Shown one piece after another: positions 36,801-45,501 of a stretch of 64,000 nt of DNA. Where the stretch lies: the NCBI RefSeq assembly GCF_000334895.1, contig NZ_BAFM01000006.1, positions 62,001 to 126,000 of the forward strand. Reading direction: 5' to 3'. The notes below the pieces were generated by a model. It saw only the letters and a list, made by a program, of their open reading frames with translations. It ran no database searches and was not told where the DNA came from. Numbering within the stretch: the stretch's first letter is position 1; the number at the start of each line of letters is the position of its first letter. The stretch comes from Halococcus agarilyticus. GTDB taxonomy: Archaea; Halobacteriota; Halobacteria; Halobacteriales; Halococcaceae. The position numbers were made by a program, and so were the translations under genes.

Positions 36801-38792
36801 ATGGACCTCGAATCCGTTCCGGGGGTAGGTCCGAAAACCGCCGACCGCCTCGCGGCGCTCGACGAGCCCGAGCGCGCGCTCGCGGCGGGCGACGTGGCGG
36901 CGCTCGCCGAGGCTCCCGGGGTCTCGCCGGGACGGGCCGCGACCATCGCGCGAGCGGCGATCAAGGCCGAACACGGCGACACCGGGGAGTTCCTCGCCAC
37001 CGATCGCGCTCGCGAAGTCTACCGAGACGCACTCGCCCTCCTCCAGGACCGCGCCGTCACCGACTACGCCGCCAAGCGGCTCGAAACCCTCTACCCCGCC
37101 GGGAGCGAGTCGCGGATCGAGGAGGTGCGCGAATGGACCACGCAGGCGATGGCGCGCGAGCCCGATCCCGAGGTTCTCGACGCACTCTCCGGGGTCGCGC
37201 CGCTTGAATCGCCCACTGGACTTCGGGTCCGCGAGCGGTGTCTCGCCACCGCCGACGCCGAGCGCCACGCCGCGGCCGAGGCTGCCTACCCCGAGATTTC
37301 GGTCGAGGTGGTGGAGGACGCGCGCGACATCGCGGACCTCGCGACGGGTTATTCCACCGTGATCGTGCTCGACGAGTCGTTCGCCGGCATCGACATCGCG
37401 GGCGACGTCCGGGTCGAACCCGACGCGCTCGAAAAACCCGAGATGGTGGTTCCCGAGCGGCTGCTCGCCTTCTTCGCCGAAAACCGCGATCGGCTCCGCA
37501 CGGCCGCCGCGGTCGCACGGGCCGCCGACCTCGATACCCCCTGCGATCTCGTGGCGCTCGACGACGCGCTCTCCCGACTCGACGACGAGGGAAGCGTCGT
37601 CCCTGACGACGAACTCGCGCGGCTGCGCCAGGCGGTCGACGATCTCGACGCGGCGGTCTCCACGGGTGAAAGCGTGGCGAACGACCGGCTCCGCGAAGCG
37701 ATCGAGGAGCGCGACGTCACCATCGAAGGATCGGATCTGCTCTCGCTCGTCGAGCAGGGTGCTGGCGTCGACTCGCTGCTTTCGCGGGAGCTCGAAGACG
37801 AGCACGCCGCCGCGATCGAGGCCGCGCGCGAACATCTCGTCGACGCGCTCGCGCTCGACGCCGGCGAGGCAGAAATCGCCGCACGGGCGTTCCCCGAGGA
37901 GCCCACCTTTCCCGTGGAACACGATGAGGCGGTCGTGAGCCGGCTCCGCGAGGAGCTTACCGCTGCGCGCGACCGTCGAGCGACGCGGCTGAAACGCGAC
38001 CTCGCGGCGGATCTCGCCGACCTGAGCGAAGACTGCGAGGAACTCGTCCACGCGGCGCTCGAACGCGACGTCGAACTCGCCGTCGCGCGCTTCGCTCGCG
38101 AGTTCGACTGCACGCTGCCCGAGTTCGGTGGAAGCGGCGTCGCGATCGAGGCCGGCCGCTCGCCGCTGCTCGACATCGACTTCGAGGCGGTCGAGCCGAT
38201 CGACTACGCAGTCGCGGGGCCGACGCTGCTCTCGGGGGTCAACAGCGGTGGAAAGACCTCGACGCTCGATCTCCTCGCGCTCGTCACGGTGCTCGCCCAC
38301 ATGGGGCTGCCCGTCCCCGCCGATCGGGCGGTGGTCGAGCGGTACGATTCGCTGCACTACCAGGAGAAGAGCCAGGGCACCCTCGACGCGGGCGCGTTCG
38401 AGTCCACACTCCGGGAGTTCGCCGGCCTCGTATCGGGGGCGGGTCACCGGCTGGTGCTGGTCGACGAACTCGAAAGCATCACCGAGCCTGGTGCGTCGGC
38501 CCGGATCATCGCGGGCATCCTCGAAGAACTCGCGGGCGGCGAGGCCACCGCCGTCTTCGTCTCGCACCTCGCCGGCGAGATCCGCGAGGCCGCCGGGTTC
38601 GAGGTTCCTGTCGATGGCATCGAGGCGGTCGGACTGGAGGGCGGCGAGCTCGTGGTCGAGCGTTCGCCGAAAAAAGACGTGCTCGCGCGCTCGACGCCTG
38701 AACTCATCGTCGAGAAGCTCGCCACCCAAGACGGCGAGACCGCAGATGGGGCGGAGCCGTTCTACGAGCGGCTGCTAGAGAAGTTCGAGTGA
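36801..38792 (+). CDS. MutS2-like ATPase with N-terminal helix-hairpin-helix
   Basis: The product is 663 residues. It opens with a helix-hairpin-helix, LESVPGVGPKTADRLAAL and EAPGVSPGRAATIARAAI, continues with a long, coiled-coil rich middle, and ends in a MutS-type ATPase: Walker A SGVNSGGKTSTLDL, LHYQEKSQGTLDAGAFE and Walker B LVLVDELESITEPG. It lacks the Smr nuclease domain of bacterial MutS2 and the mismatch-recognition domain of MutS. Such haloarchaeal proteins are annotated as MutS-related DNA repair proteins without a proven role. It marks the left edge of the AT-richer island. Confidence 0.85.
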   Translation: MDLESVPGVGPKTADRLAALDEPERALAAGDVAALAEAPGVSPGRAATIARAAIKAEHGDTGEFLATDRAREVYRDALALLQDRAVTDYAAKRLETLYPAGSESRIEEVREWTTQAMAREPDPEVLDALSGVAPLESPTGLRVRERCLATADAERHAAAEAAYPEISVEVVEDARDIADLATGYSTVIVLDESFAGIDIAGDVRVEPDALEKPEMVVPERLLAFFAENRDRLRTAAAVARAADLDTPCDLVALDDALSRLDDEGSVVPDDELARLRQAVDDLDAAVSTGESVANDRLREAIEERDVTIEGSDLLSLVEQGAGVDSLLSRELEDEHAAAIEAAREHLVDALALDAGEAEIAARAFPEEPTFPVEHDEAVVSRLREELTAARDRRATRLKRDLAADLADLSEDCEELVHAALERDVELAVARFAREFDCTLPEFGGSGVAIEAGRSPLLDIDFEAVEPIDYAVAGPTLLSGVNSGGKTSTLDLLALVTVLAHMGLPVPADRAVVERYDSLHYQEKSQGTLDAGAFESTLREFAGLVSGAGHRLVLVDELESITEPGASARIIAGILEELAGGEATAVFVSHLAGEIREAAGFEVPVDGIEAVGLEGGELVVERSPKKDVLARSTPELIVEKLATQDGETADGAEPFYERLLEKFE

Positions 38793-38969
38793 TCTTCATC
38801 AGCAGCTACTCGTGATTCTTGTGCGAATCCAGACACTCATCTGCTGATTGCAATCGACGATCCAAAACTCCTGTTTGTCTCACCGATCTCGTAGTAGATG
38901 GAGAATTGGGAAGGTATGCTCACACTTCCAAAAGTAATTTTAAGTCAGATGCGGTTTCGATATATACAC

Positions 38970-39794
38970 ATGGACGAACGTTGCGCTGCAATGGAATGCC
39001 TCTGCAACTCACCGCAACGGCTTCGGATTCTCGACGTCCTCGATGACACACAGATGGACGTTCGTGATTTGATGGAGGCATTGAACAGTCCACGTTCCAC
39101 CGTCCAGCGTAACCTTACAGTACTGGAAGAACGGGACTGGATCGAAGACAGATGTTCTGGATACACGACAACCACGATTGGAAGACTTCTCCGTGAGGAA
39201 TTCGTGTCGATGAGTGAGACCACCGATACGATCAAACGCATGGCACCGTTTTTCGAAGTAGTAAATACGCCGCCGAAGATCGATATTAGCCAATTGTCTG
39301 ACGCGCTCGTGATGACTCCTGATTCGGGTCAGCCGATGTCCCTGATGAATCGGTTGTTCAACAGCTTTGGAGGAGTTGATTGTGTCCGAGGGTTCCTGCC
39401 AGTCGTCTCCTCGTTATCGATCGAACTCTCTCGCCGCGTGGGTACGGACGATGGAAGTGTACCTGAGTACGAATACGTTCTCTCATCGGCTGCATTCGAC
39501 ACACTCCGTCAGCAGTATGACAGCGATAGTGCTACTGAGACTGAGATAGATCCGCCACCTCACATCGATATTCGGGTATACGAAGGTGATCTTCCTCATG
39601 GACTGTTCGTCTCAGACGAGCAACTCGCGCTCGTGGGCTACAATGAAGTCGGCCGAATACAAGCAGTGGTCGAGTCAACCAATACGGCGGCCATCAAGTG
39701 GGGTGGGAAAACGTATGGGACCTACAGAGATCAATCAACACAGCCGCACGAGACGGATACTCCGATCGGAGCATCCGATACAGAATCAGACTAG
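38970..39794 (+). CDS. Winged HTH transcription regulator at island edge
   Basis: The product is about 274 residues. An N-terminal winged helix contains NSPQRLRILDVLDDTQMDVR and RSTVQRNLTVLEERDWIEDR, with the rest forming a ligand-type domain (PPHIDIRVYEGDLPHGLFVS, LALVGYNEVGRIQAVVESTN) of the DUF1724/GvpE-like haloarchaeal regulator kind. The ATG at 38970 was chosen because TTTTAA at 38938-38943 is the right distance for a leaderless start; longer forms from 38898 or 38949 are possible. As the first gene of the island it may control the precursor genes; this is inferred from place. Confidence 0.75.
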   Translation: MDERCAAMECLCNSPQRLRILDVLDDTQMDVRDLMEALNSPRSTVQRNLTVLEERDWIEDRCSGYTTTTIGRLLREEFVSMSETTDTIKRMAPFFEVVNTPPKIDISQLSDALVMTPDSGQPMSLMNRLFNSFGGVDCVRGFLPVVSSLSIELSRRVGTDDGSVPEYEYVLSSAAFDTLRQQYDSDSATETEIDPPPHIDIRVYEGDLPHGLFVSDEQLALVGYNEVGRIQAVVESTNTAAIKWGGKTYGTYRDQSTQPHETDTPIGASDTESD

Positions 39795-39804
39795 TTCTGC
39801 TTGT

Positions 39805-40656
39805 TTATGTGGTTGCTTGAGCGGACTGATTCGGTTGTTCTTGCACGCCGTCCGTGTCGGCATCGTCCCATTCCATTTCGAACAGGCGAGAGTCACAGTC
39901 CTGACAGGCTGAGGCGATCACATCATACGACCGACAACACGATTCGACGACCTCTTGTTCAACCTGAACGGAGCCGTCGCAGTCAGGGCACTGCTCGATG
40001 AAGATACGGAGGCTCATCAGCACACGCGCGATTTCGGCAGGAGCGAAGTCCGACCAATTAGTGGTGCGTTCGCTGAGTTCGGTCGTAGCGGCACTGTCTG
40101 CGATAGCGGCGGCCTGTGAACTCCACTGGCCGATGGTAGCATCGTCAGTGTAGGCGACAAACGCCTCGCCGTGTCGGTCGATCGTGATTCGGTCGTCTTC
40201 GGACGAGATATCGAGCGCGTCCGCAAGGCGGTCTTCGGCATGGTCGTGCGCGCGGGCGTCGTGAATGCGCTCGCGCCATGCCTGCTGAAAGTCGGATGTG
40301 AGGCAGAGGTCGGTGCCTTCCCGGCACGGTTCGACCGCGCCGGCGTTGAGGAGCACCCGTTCGGGATCGATCTCGACGGTCTCGTCGGTCTTCGGCGTCG
40401 TGGTGTCCTTGTCGAACCATCGAAGGACACGCTCGGGGAAGTAGCGCTTAGTGAGGGTTGGAGTGCCGGGAACGAGATATCCGCGGAGATAGATGGCCCC
40501 AAGCGAGAGCGAGAACACACCGGCTCCGAGGACGGTAGACGTAAGCGCGGCGAATGCGCTCGCGCCAGCAGCGATGGCGACGTTAACAACAGTGCAGGGT
40601 GTACAGCGGTTTTTGCCGGTGTATTCGGGTCGACGAAGTCGGTCGATAAATGACAT
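39805..40656 (-). CDS. Membrane protein with Cys-rich tail, divergent from precursor 1
   Basis: The product is 283 residues. The N-terminus has a CTPC motif (residues 18-21) followed by two hydrophobic segments, VVNVAIAAGASAFAALTSTV and VFSLSLGAIYLRGYLVPG. A soluble part follows with CREGTDLCLTSDFQQAWRER, and the C-terminus has zinc-ribbon-like CPDCDG, ESCCRSYD and ACQDCDSR. It shares a 170-base divergent promoter region with the Cys-rich precursor at 40828. A role in maturation, immunity or regulation of that peptide is plausible from position, but no family function is known to me. Confidence 0.65.
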   Translation of the reverse strand: MSFIDRLRRPEYTGKNRCTPCTVVNVAIAAGASAFAALTSTVLGAGVFSLSLGAIYLRGYLVPGTPTLTKRYFPERVLRWFDKDTTTPKTDETVEIDPERVLLNAGAVEPCREGTDLCLTSDFQQAWRERIHDARAHDHAEDRLADALDISSEDDRITIDRHGEAFVAYTDDATIGQWSSQAAAIADSAATTELSERTTNWSDFAPAEIARVLMSLRIFIEQCPDCDGSVQVEQEVVESCCRSYDVIASACQDCDSRLFEMEWDDADTDGVQEQPNQSAQATT

Positions 40657-40696
40657 CGGGAATATTACATACGCTGCAGGCTTCACTTTATCTGGT

Positions 40697-40827
40697 GAGC
40701 AGATGCCCACTCGGTAATCATCTGTTTAGGGAGTTGGCACCTACTCTCCCTGTAGGCAGATACTCACTGTGTGGAAAACTTCTCATGAAGTAAGGTGAAA
40801 ATGTATGTGAGTGTGAATCGAGATGCG
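40697..40827 (+). promoter_or_regulatory. Promoter of precursor 1, duplicated upstream of the halocin C8-like gene
   Basis: This region aligns with 46322-46451. Shared pieces are GCAGATGCCCAC (here), GCCCACTCGGTAA at 40705-40717, and GTAAGGTGAAAATGTA at 40790-40805 (one mismatch with GTAAGGTGAAAATATA at 46415-46430). The last ends 23 bases before the ATG, as a TATA box of a leaderless gene should. The spacing from the GGTAA motif to the ATG is 123 bases here and 122 bases in the other copy. Confidence 0.75.
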
Positions 40828-41523
40828 ATGTTCGACGACAACAACGCAGATGAACTATCCGAACCGGATGGAAACACCAACCCGATCAACCGACGCCGCT
40901 TCGTCAAGTCACTCGGTGTGGCGGGCGGCGCAACTGTCGGACTAACGGGCGTGGGCGCAGCCAAAGCACGTTCGGACGAAGGGGAGAACAACAGTCCGAG
41001 TATCGAAATACTATCGGTCGATGTCAAAACTGCACAGGAGACACTTAACGAGCGTGCCGAACGCTTGTTGGAAGCACTCGCAGCTGATGGGTATATTCCC
41101 AAGGCCTCTGCAAGTGCATTTCCTGCGTATACACTGTCTTCTGACAAACCGGGTGGTATCGGACGTCATCGTACGGAAGGGACTGGTCGTGTCGAAATAG
41201 ATTTCGAGATACAACTCGATCAGGGCCGACTGGCAGTCACTCTTCCAGAGCAGGGTGAGCCTACTGGTATGTTCAAACCAACGAGCGAGGATTCATGGAT
41301 TCTGTACACTCCAAGTAATAACTACGAAGGAGAAAAACACGCGTCTACATCGTCAAACGTATCGATGAAGGAAATTTCTGTTGTCGGTTCTGATGCCGGG
41401 ACCTATGCCTGTGGTGGTTGCATCTGTACAGCGGCACCGCTCTGTGCGTTCCAGTTCAACAAACTAGTCTGCGAGCCGTTCATTAATGGATCGTGTAGAT
41501 CGTTCTCCGAGTGCAATTGCTAA
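40828..41523 (+). CDS. Tat-exported precursor with eight-cysteine C-terminal peptide (halocin-like)
   Basis: The product is 231 residues. A Tat signal, INRRRFVKSLGVAGGATVGL (20-39), ends near AKARSD. A mid-region of about 140 acidic residues follows. The last 40 residues are Cys-rich: Cys at 195, 198, 200, 206, 215, 223, 229 and 231, within GTYACGGCICTAAPLC and CRSFSECNC. The overall plan (Tat signal, soluble pro-part, Cys-rich tail) is that of the halocin C8 precursor, but the tail differs in cysteine number and spacing, so it looks like a separate peptide class. The start at 40828 is set by promoter conservation; an in-frame GTG at 40795 is the alternative. Confidence 0.75.
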   Translation: MFDDNNADELSEPDGNTNPINRRRFVKSLGVAGGATVGLTGVGAAKARSDEGENNSPSIEILSVDVKTAQETLNERAERLLEALAADGYIPKASASAFPAYTLSSDKPGGIGRHRTEGTGRVEIDFEIQLDQGRLAVTLPEQGEPTGMFKPTSEDSWILYTPSNNYEGEKHASTSSNVSMKEISVVGSDAGTYACGGCICTAAPLCAFQFNKLVCEPFINGSCRSFSECNC

Positions 41524-41695
41524 CTCAACAGTCACATAAAACTCATTCTTTTAGATGTGTTGTATGCTTGGAGTGGTAATCCACAAAACGTTGTCCAATA
41601 AAATACGGTTCGTTCCATCCCTTTGCAAATTCACCAGAACATCTCCCATCCATCACCATTTGATTTCATGGCACATTTTAAAACACCCTCCATAT

Positions 41696-42271
41696 CTACC
41701 GCCCCAAAACAACTACTCGCCGGAGTGCGATGCCGATGAGAAAGCCAATAATCGTGATTGGGATGCCATAGAGGGATGCGCCTGTTAGTGCAAATATGAT
41801 CGCATCGGAGAGGGGCAGCGGTGTGGGATCGAGTTTCAGAACGGTAGGGTTGCCGGCTCTATTGACGAAAAATCCGAAGATGGGCCCCAACACGAGACCA
41901 CCAGTCGGCAACAAACCACTGTTCAGGTAAGCGCTCCCAATCGCCCCCAGAAGAAGCACAATCGGTCCTACGGCGAAAAGCAGATGGGCGCGACTGCCAG
42001 TGTATGTAGCAACAAACATATCGACTAGTTGAGTGTACGAAGACGCGTGGAGGACGACGGTCTCGGCAGCGGCCGGCCCAGTCGGTGTGTATCGAATCTC
42101 CGTTACTGCGACGATTGCAGCAACGACAACAGTGCTCACGAGTGCAGCGAACCAAATCCACGCCGACAACCGGGAATTCTGTCCGAAGAGGACGACCCGC
42201 CCGCCAGCTATGATCGGGCGTAATCGACTGGTCCTCCGGTTGGCGGGTTCTCCGCCCTCAGTATCAGTCAT
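41696..42271 (-). CDS. Island membrane protein (191 aa)
   Basis: The product is 191 residues with about four to five hydrophobic segments (WIWFAALVSTVVVAAIVAVT, LLFAVGPIVLLLGAIGSAYL, LPTGGLVLGPIFGFFVNR, IPITIIGFLIGIALRRVVVL). It begins with an acidic and basic leader MTDTEGGEPANRRTSRLRP. No catalytic or transport motif is seen. It converges with precursor 1. Position and topology fit an immunity or export accessory protein, but this cannot be shown from sequence. Confidence 0.6.
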   Translation of the reverse strand: MTDTEGGEPANRRTSRLRPIIAGGRVVLFGQNSRLSAWIWFAALVSTVVVAAIVAVTEIRYTPTGPAAAETVVLHASSYTQLVDMFVATYTGSRAHLLFAVGPIVLLLGAIGSAYLNSGLLPTGGLVLGPIFGFFVNRAGNPTVLKLDPTPLPLSDAIIFALTGASLYGIPITIIGFLIGIALRRVVVLGR

Positions 42272-42334
42272 TGTTTCGTATCAGCATATCGCCGACGCGT
42301 TCGCGTGAAGTGGTGTTCATTGTACTGTCTCTTT

Positions 42335-42655
42335 TCATGTGCGGGTGAATCCATAAAGGATGAGGACGAGCCCAAGGACGTTGAGGAGTTGGGCGATGAG
42401 AATACTCTGTGACGGTGCGAGCGCGTTCGTCACCCGAACCCAACTTTCCACTACGAACGGGATAGTTGTCAAGAGGAGGATGCCAGCGGTGAGGAACAGC
42501 AGCGTTCGGTTCCTGTTCCGCACGTATCCACGGTAGCCCTGATACGCGACGAAGATGCCGACACCCGCAAGGAGTCCGGCGATGACGAGTGGCACTGTCT
42601 CCGAGTAGGCGGCGAGAGATACTGGGACGGGACCCGCCACGTGCTCACTCATCAT
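42335..42655 (-). CDS. Three-helix membrane protein, DUF7521-like (106 aa)
   Basis: The product is 106 residues with three hydrophobic segments: VPLVIAGLLAGVGIFVAYQG, LLFLTAGILLLTTIPFVVES and LIAQLLNVLGLVLILYGFTR. It is related in layout and in the phrases GILLLTTIP and LNVLGLVLILYG to the next gene upstream (GILLLSGIP, IRLFGLVTILVSIY). I place both in the haloarchaeal DUF7521 type, which is commonly next to a winged-helix gene, as here. Function is unknown. A second Met is four bases inside the start. Confidence 0.65.
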   Translation of the reverse strand: MMSEHVAGPVPVSLAAYSETVPLVIAGLLAGVGIFVAYQGYRGYVRNRNRTLLFLTAGILLLTTIPFVVESWVRVTNALAPSQSILIAQLLNVLGLVLILYGFTRT

Positions 42656-42732
42656 GAGTTATCTCGTTCATGTTCCCGACGGTCGTGTCGGTCCTGATGA
42701 GTCCGTTCGGTCTAGCCGGCGGCAGAGTGGTG

Positions 42733-43044
42733 TTACTGGTCATAGATGCTCACGAGGATGGTCACGAGTCCGAAAAGCCGGATGAGAGTGACCGTCGTCT
42801 CCACGATCCAATCCGGTATCGTTGTAAACGTCGTGAGAACCACGTTGATGCTGGTGGGTATCCCACTCAAGAGCAGAATGCCTACCACGAGCAAGACGAT
42901 CCCCCAGTCGTGTGACTCACGATAGCTCCGCATTCCCTTGAGCCCAATAACGAACGACAGGATGACCGACACGAGCAGACTGCTGAACAACACTAACAGG
43001 ACCCCCGTGCTGCCCGTCCCTGTTTGGAGAGGCAGTACCATCAT
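42733..43044 (-). CDS. Three-helix membrane protein, DUF7521-like (103 aa)
   Basis: The product is 103 residues with three hydrophobic segments: GVLLVLFSSLLVSVILSFVI, WGIVLLVVGILLLSGIPTSI and LIRLFGLVTILVSIYD. It is a paralogue of the gene at 42335. It starts seven bases after the stop of the winged-helix gene at 43052, so the HTH and two membrane genes form one unit. No function is known. Confidence 0.65.
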   Translation of the reverse strand: MMVLPLQTGTGSTGVLLVLFSSLLVSVILSFVIGLKGMRSYRESHDWGIVLLVVGILLLSGIPTSINVVLTTFTTIPDWIVETTVTLIRLFGLVTILVSIYDQ

Positions 43045-43051
43045 GATGCAG

Positions 43052-43399
43052 TCACTTGAGCTCTTCGACGAGGTCGGAGAAGCGGTCGGCCGCTTCCCGT
43101 TCCGTCCGGGTTATCTCGACACTATACGTTCCGTCCTCGAGGTCGATGGACACCTGTTCGAGACGGGCTTCGTACGACTTGTAGTGGTGGCCATCGGGGT
43201 CGAGTTGCTGTTGCTCTCTGAGGAGATCGTGTTCCTGTAAGCGCTCGATGCGGCGATAGACTGTCGGAAGCGATGCATCGCAGCGGTCGCTCAGCATCTT
43301 TGCCGACATCGGTTCGATACTCGTCTTGGCGAGAATCGCGCGTGCATACGGATCGTCGAGCAGCTCGGCGACCTCACTCAGATCACCGTCCGTGGTCAT
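43052..43399 (-). CDS. ArsR-like winged HTH regulator (115 aa)
   Basis: The product is 115 residues. It has LLDDPYARAILAKTSIEPMS, then AKMLSDRCDASLPTVYRRIE and RLQEHDLLREQQQLDPDGHH, a normal ArsR/winged-helix order with recognition helix SLPTVYRRI. The C-terminus forms a beta-strand pair EQVSIDLEDGTYSVEI and a helix. It leads the unit with two DUF7521-like membrane genes and diverges from the ABC transporter, so it may regulate either or both. The closeness to the halocin genes suggests an immunity or signalling circuit; this is inference. Confidence 0.78.
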   Translation of the reverse strand: MTTDGDLSEVAELLDDPYARAILAKTSIEPMSAKMLSDRCDASLPTVYRRIERLQEHDLLREQQQLDPDGHHYKSYEARLEQVSIDLEDGTYSVEITRTEREAADRFSDLVEELK

Positions 43400-43748
43400 C
43401 GGATGATTCCCGGTCTCTCGACAAATTTCCCGCGGTCAGTCCTCGTCGTGGAAGCACGTCGCTTCGGAATGAAGACGGTCGTTTATAAAATCAGGTGGGA
43501 GACTTTCAGACTCGGAAACCGTGGTTTTCGTCTTATCATAGCAGGAGTCATAGTGTTCGAGTGGAGAATGAACGTGTTCAATAACTTCTCGGTCAGGAGC
43601 CACCTGCAACACTCCTCTCGGATTCCCGACTGTTCCGGTACGGTGGCCCGCTCCCTCAGGAATCAGGACGAATACTACTTGCACGCAGGAGTTATGATGA
43701 ACGGAACGTCGACAGATAGTCGCTGGATCGGGGTTTTGGGTGAGTGAC
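43400..43748. other. Divergent intergenic region, no gene seen
   Basis: This 349-base region lies between the winged-helix unit and the ABC transporter. Open frames on both strands exist but resemble nothing and overlap the promoters of both units. It has TTTATAAAATCA at about 43481, a possible TATA element for one of the two directions. Confidence 0.4.
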
Positions 43749-44669
43749 ATGGCGGCACTCGAAACACGTGGCCTCACCAAACGATTCGGAGATACTGTCG
43801 CCGTGCATAACCTTGATCTCACTGTCGATGAGGGTGAGGTATTCGGCTTTCTCGGCCCGAACGGCGCAGGCAAATCGACGACGATCAATATGATTCTGGA
43901 TTTCATGCGGCCAACTGCTGGCAGCGTCGCCGTCCTCGGAACTAACCCTCGACAGAACCCTCGCGCCGTCCGCGAGCGTATCGGTGTTCTTCCGGAGGGT
44001 TACGACCTGTACGACCGGCTTACCGCGCGCAAGCACGTCACTTTCGCCATCGAGATGAAACGAAGCAATGACGATCCAGAGACGATCCTCGAACGCATTG
44101 GTCTGGCTGCTGACGCTGACAAGGCCATCGGTGGCTACTCCAAGGGGATGCGTCAGCGGCTCGCGCTCGGGATGGCACTCGTCGGCGATCCCGACCTACT
44201 GGTGCTTGACGAACCCTCATCGGGACTGGACCCGAACGGTGCCCGCGCGATGCGTGAAATCATCAGTACCGAGCAAGACCGCGGAGCGACGGTGTTCTTT
44301 TCGAGCCACATCATGGAGCAGGTCGAGCCAGTCTGTGATCGTGTCGGCATCATGCGTGACGGAGAACTTGTCGCGGTCGATACCGTTGATGGCCTCCGCG
44401 AGTCAGCTGGCGCAGAGTCCACTCTGGTTCTTTCGGTCGATACCGTTCCACAACAACACGCGCTCTTCGACATTCCCGGCGTAACAGACGTTCAGTGTAT
44501 CGACTCGACTATCCATGTCAACTGTTCAGATTCGAGCGTCAAAGCTGATATCATTACTGCAGTCGAGGCGACCGGTACGTCCGTCCAAGACATTACCATC
44601 CAGGACCGCTCGCTTGATGACCTCTTCGCCGAGTACACTACTGAGAATGCTGCGGAGGGACAAGCATGA
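43749..44669 (+). CDS. ABC transporter ATP-binding protein (ABC-2 export type)
   Basis: The product is 306 residues: Walker A GPNGAGKST (36-44), signature YSKGMRQRLALGMALV, a shortened LSGGQ variant usual in exporters, Walker B LLVLDEPSSGLDPNGARAM and switch His in VFFSSHIMEQVEPVCDRVGI. The C-terminal extension (VLSVDTVPQQHALFDIPGV) matches NosF/CcmA-type exporters. The next gene is its permease, overlapping by four bases. In a halocin locus it is a candidate for peptide export or self-immunity; other substrates are possible. A GTG nine bases upstream is an alternative start. Confidence 0.88.
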   Translation: MAALETRGLTKRFGDTVAVHNLDLTVDEGEVFGFLGPNGAGKSTTINMILDFMRPTAGSVAVLGTNPRQNPRAVRERIGVLPEGYDLYDRLTARKHVTFAIEMKRSNDDPETILERIGLAADADKAIGGYSKGMRQRLALGMALVGDPDLLVLDEPSSGLDPNGARAMREIISTEQDRGATVFFSSHIMEQVEPVCDRVGIMRDGELVAVDTVDGLRESAGAESTLVLSVDTVPQQHALFDIPGVTDVQCIDSTIHVNCSDSSVKADIITAVEATGTSVQDITIQDRSLDDLFAEYTTENAAEGQA

Positions 44670-45493
44670 AGACGAATGCGGGCACGATTGCGACGAAAGA
44701 AATCGCTGATGCTACCCGGTCACGGCTTGTGTGGTTTCTAGTAGTCGCATTCGTCGTCGTGACGATCCCACAACTCCTTTCGTTTCGAGCACTAAACCCG
44801 ACGACTGCGCAGGCGTCCAGGAGCATTGCCATTTTTCTCAAACCGTTTATTCCATTGGTGGGGCTGCTGGTTGGCTACAAGGCGATCGTCGGTGAACGCG
44901 ACTCCGGGAGTCTCCGAATCTTGCTCGGGCTGCCGGGCACTCGCCGTGACATCGTCCTTGGAAAGATACTCGGTCGTTCCGCAGTTTTTCTCATTGCAGC
45001 ACTCTCTGGTTTTATCGCTATGGCCGTGGTGATTCGTGTCGTCTATGGCGGCATCGACGTTGCGGTTTTCGTCGGTACCGTGGCGTTCATGCTGCTGTAT
45101 GGGCTATCGTGGGTTGGCATCGCGGTTGGACTCTCGGCGGCTGTAGCTACCCGATTCAGAGCGATGGCTGGCGCGGTGGGACTGTACTCCCTGTGCAACA
45201 TGTTCTGGAACTCGCTCGTTCTTCCGATTACTACGTTTCTGTTCACCGGTAGTGCGTCAACGGACCACCTCAAGCCGGTCAAAATCGCTGCTGGGCCAGA
45301 GTGGTACATCTATTTCCAGCGATTGAATCCAACGAAGGCCTTCGAAGGCAGCTCTTTCGCCGTCTCACAGCTAGTCAGGTCGTCGACGTCCTTGACAGGC
45401 GTTGACTTGTTCGGGGTCGGCGTACTGGCAGCATGGTTCGTTCTTCCAGTACTGATCGGATACTGGCGATTCAATCGCGTTGATTTGGGGTGA
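44666..45493 (+). CDS. ABC-2 type permease
   Basis: The product is 275 residues with six hydrophobic segments, among them VWFLVVAFVVVTIPQLLSF, FLIAALSGFIAMAVVIRVVY and GVLAAWFVLPVLIGYWRF. The loop YKAIVGERDSGSLRILLGLP is the ABC-2/NosY-type signature that contacts the ATPase. It overlaps the ATPase stop and the next gene start (ATGA and GTGA contexts), so three genes are translationally linked. Export of a peptide or lipid is likely; the substrate is not determined. Confidence 0.85.
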   Translation: MKTNAGTIATKEIADATRSRLVWFLVVAFVVVTIPQLLSFRALNPTTAQASRSIAIFLKPFIPLVGLLVGYKAIVGERDSGSLRILLGLPGTRRDIVLGKILGRSAVFLIAALSGFIAMAVVIRVVYGGIDVAVFVGTVAFMLLYGLSWVGIAVGLSAAVATRFRAMAGAVGLYSLCNMFWNSLVLPITTFLFTGSASTDHLKPVKIAAGPEWYIYFQRLNPTKAFEGSSFAVSQLVRSSTSLTGVDLFGVGVLAAWFVLPVLIGYWRFNRVDLG

Positions 45494-45501
45494 TTCGATC
45501 A

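Noticed and set aside
36693-38729. Long minus-strand extension upstream of larE covering the MutS2-like gene
   Set aside because: LarE starts at 36692 with its normal N-terminus; the extra 679 codons are antisense to the MutS2-like ATPase.
41555-41788. 77-codon plus-strand frame after precursor 1
   Set aside because: It has Cys and His residues but no signal or family likeness, and overlaps the convergent membrane protein gene.
43403-43906. Open frames of 114 and 156 codons in the gap before the ABC transporter
   Set aside because: They resemble no family, one overlaps the ABC gene in antisense, and the region carries promoters for both neighbours.
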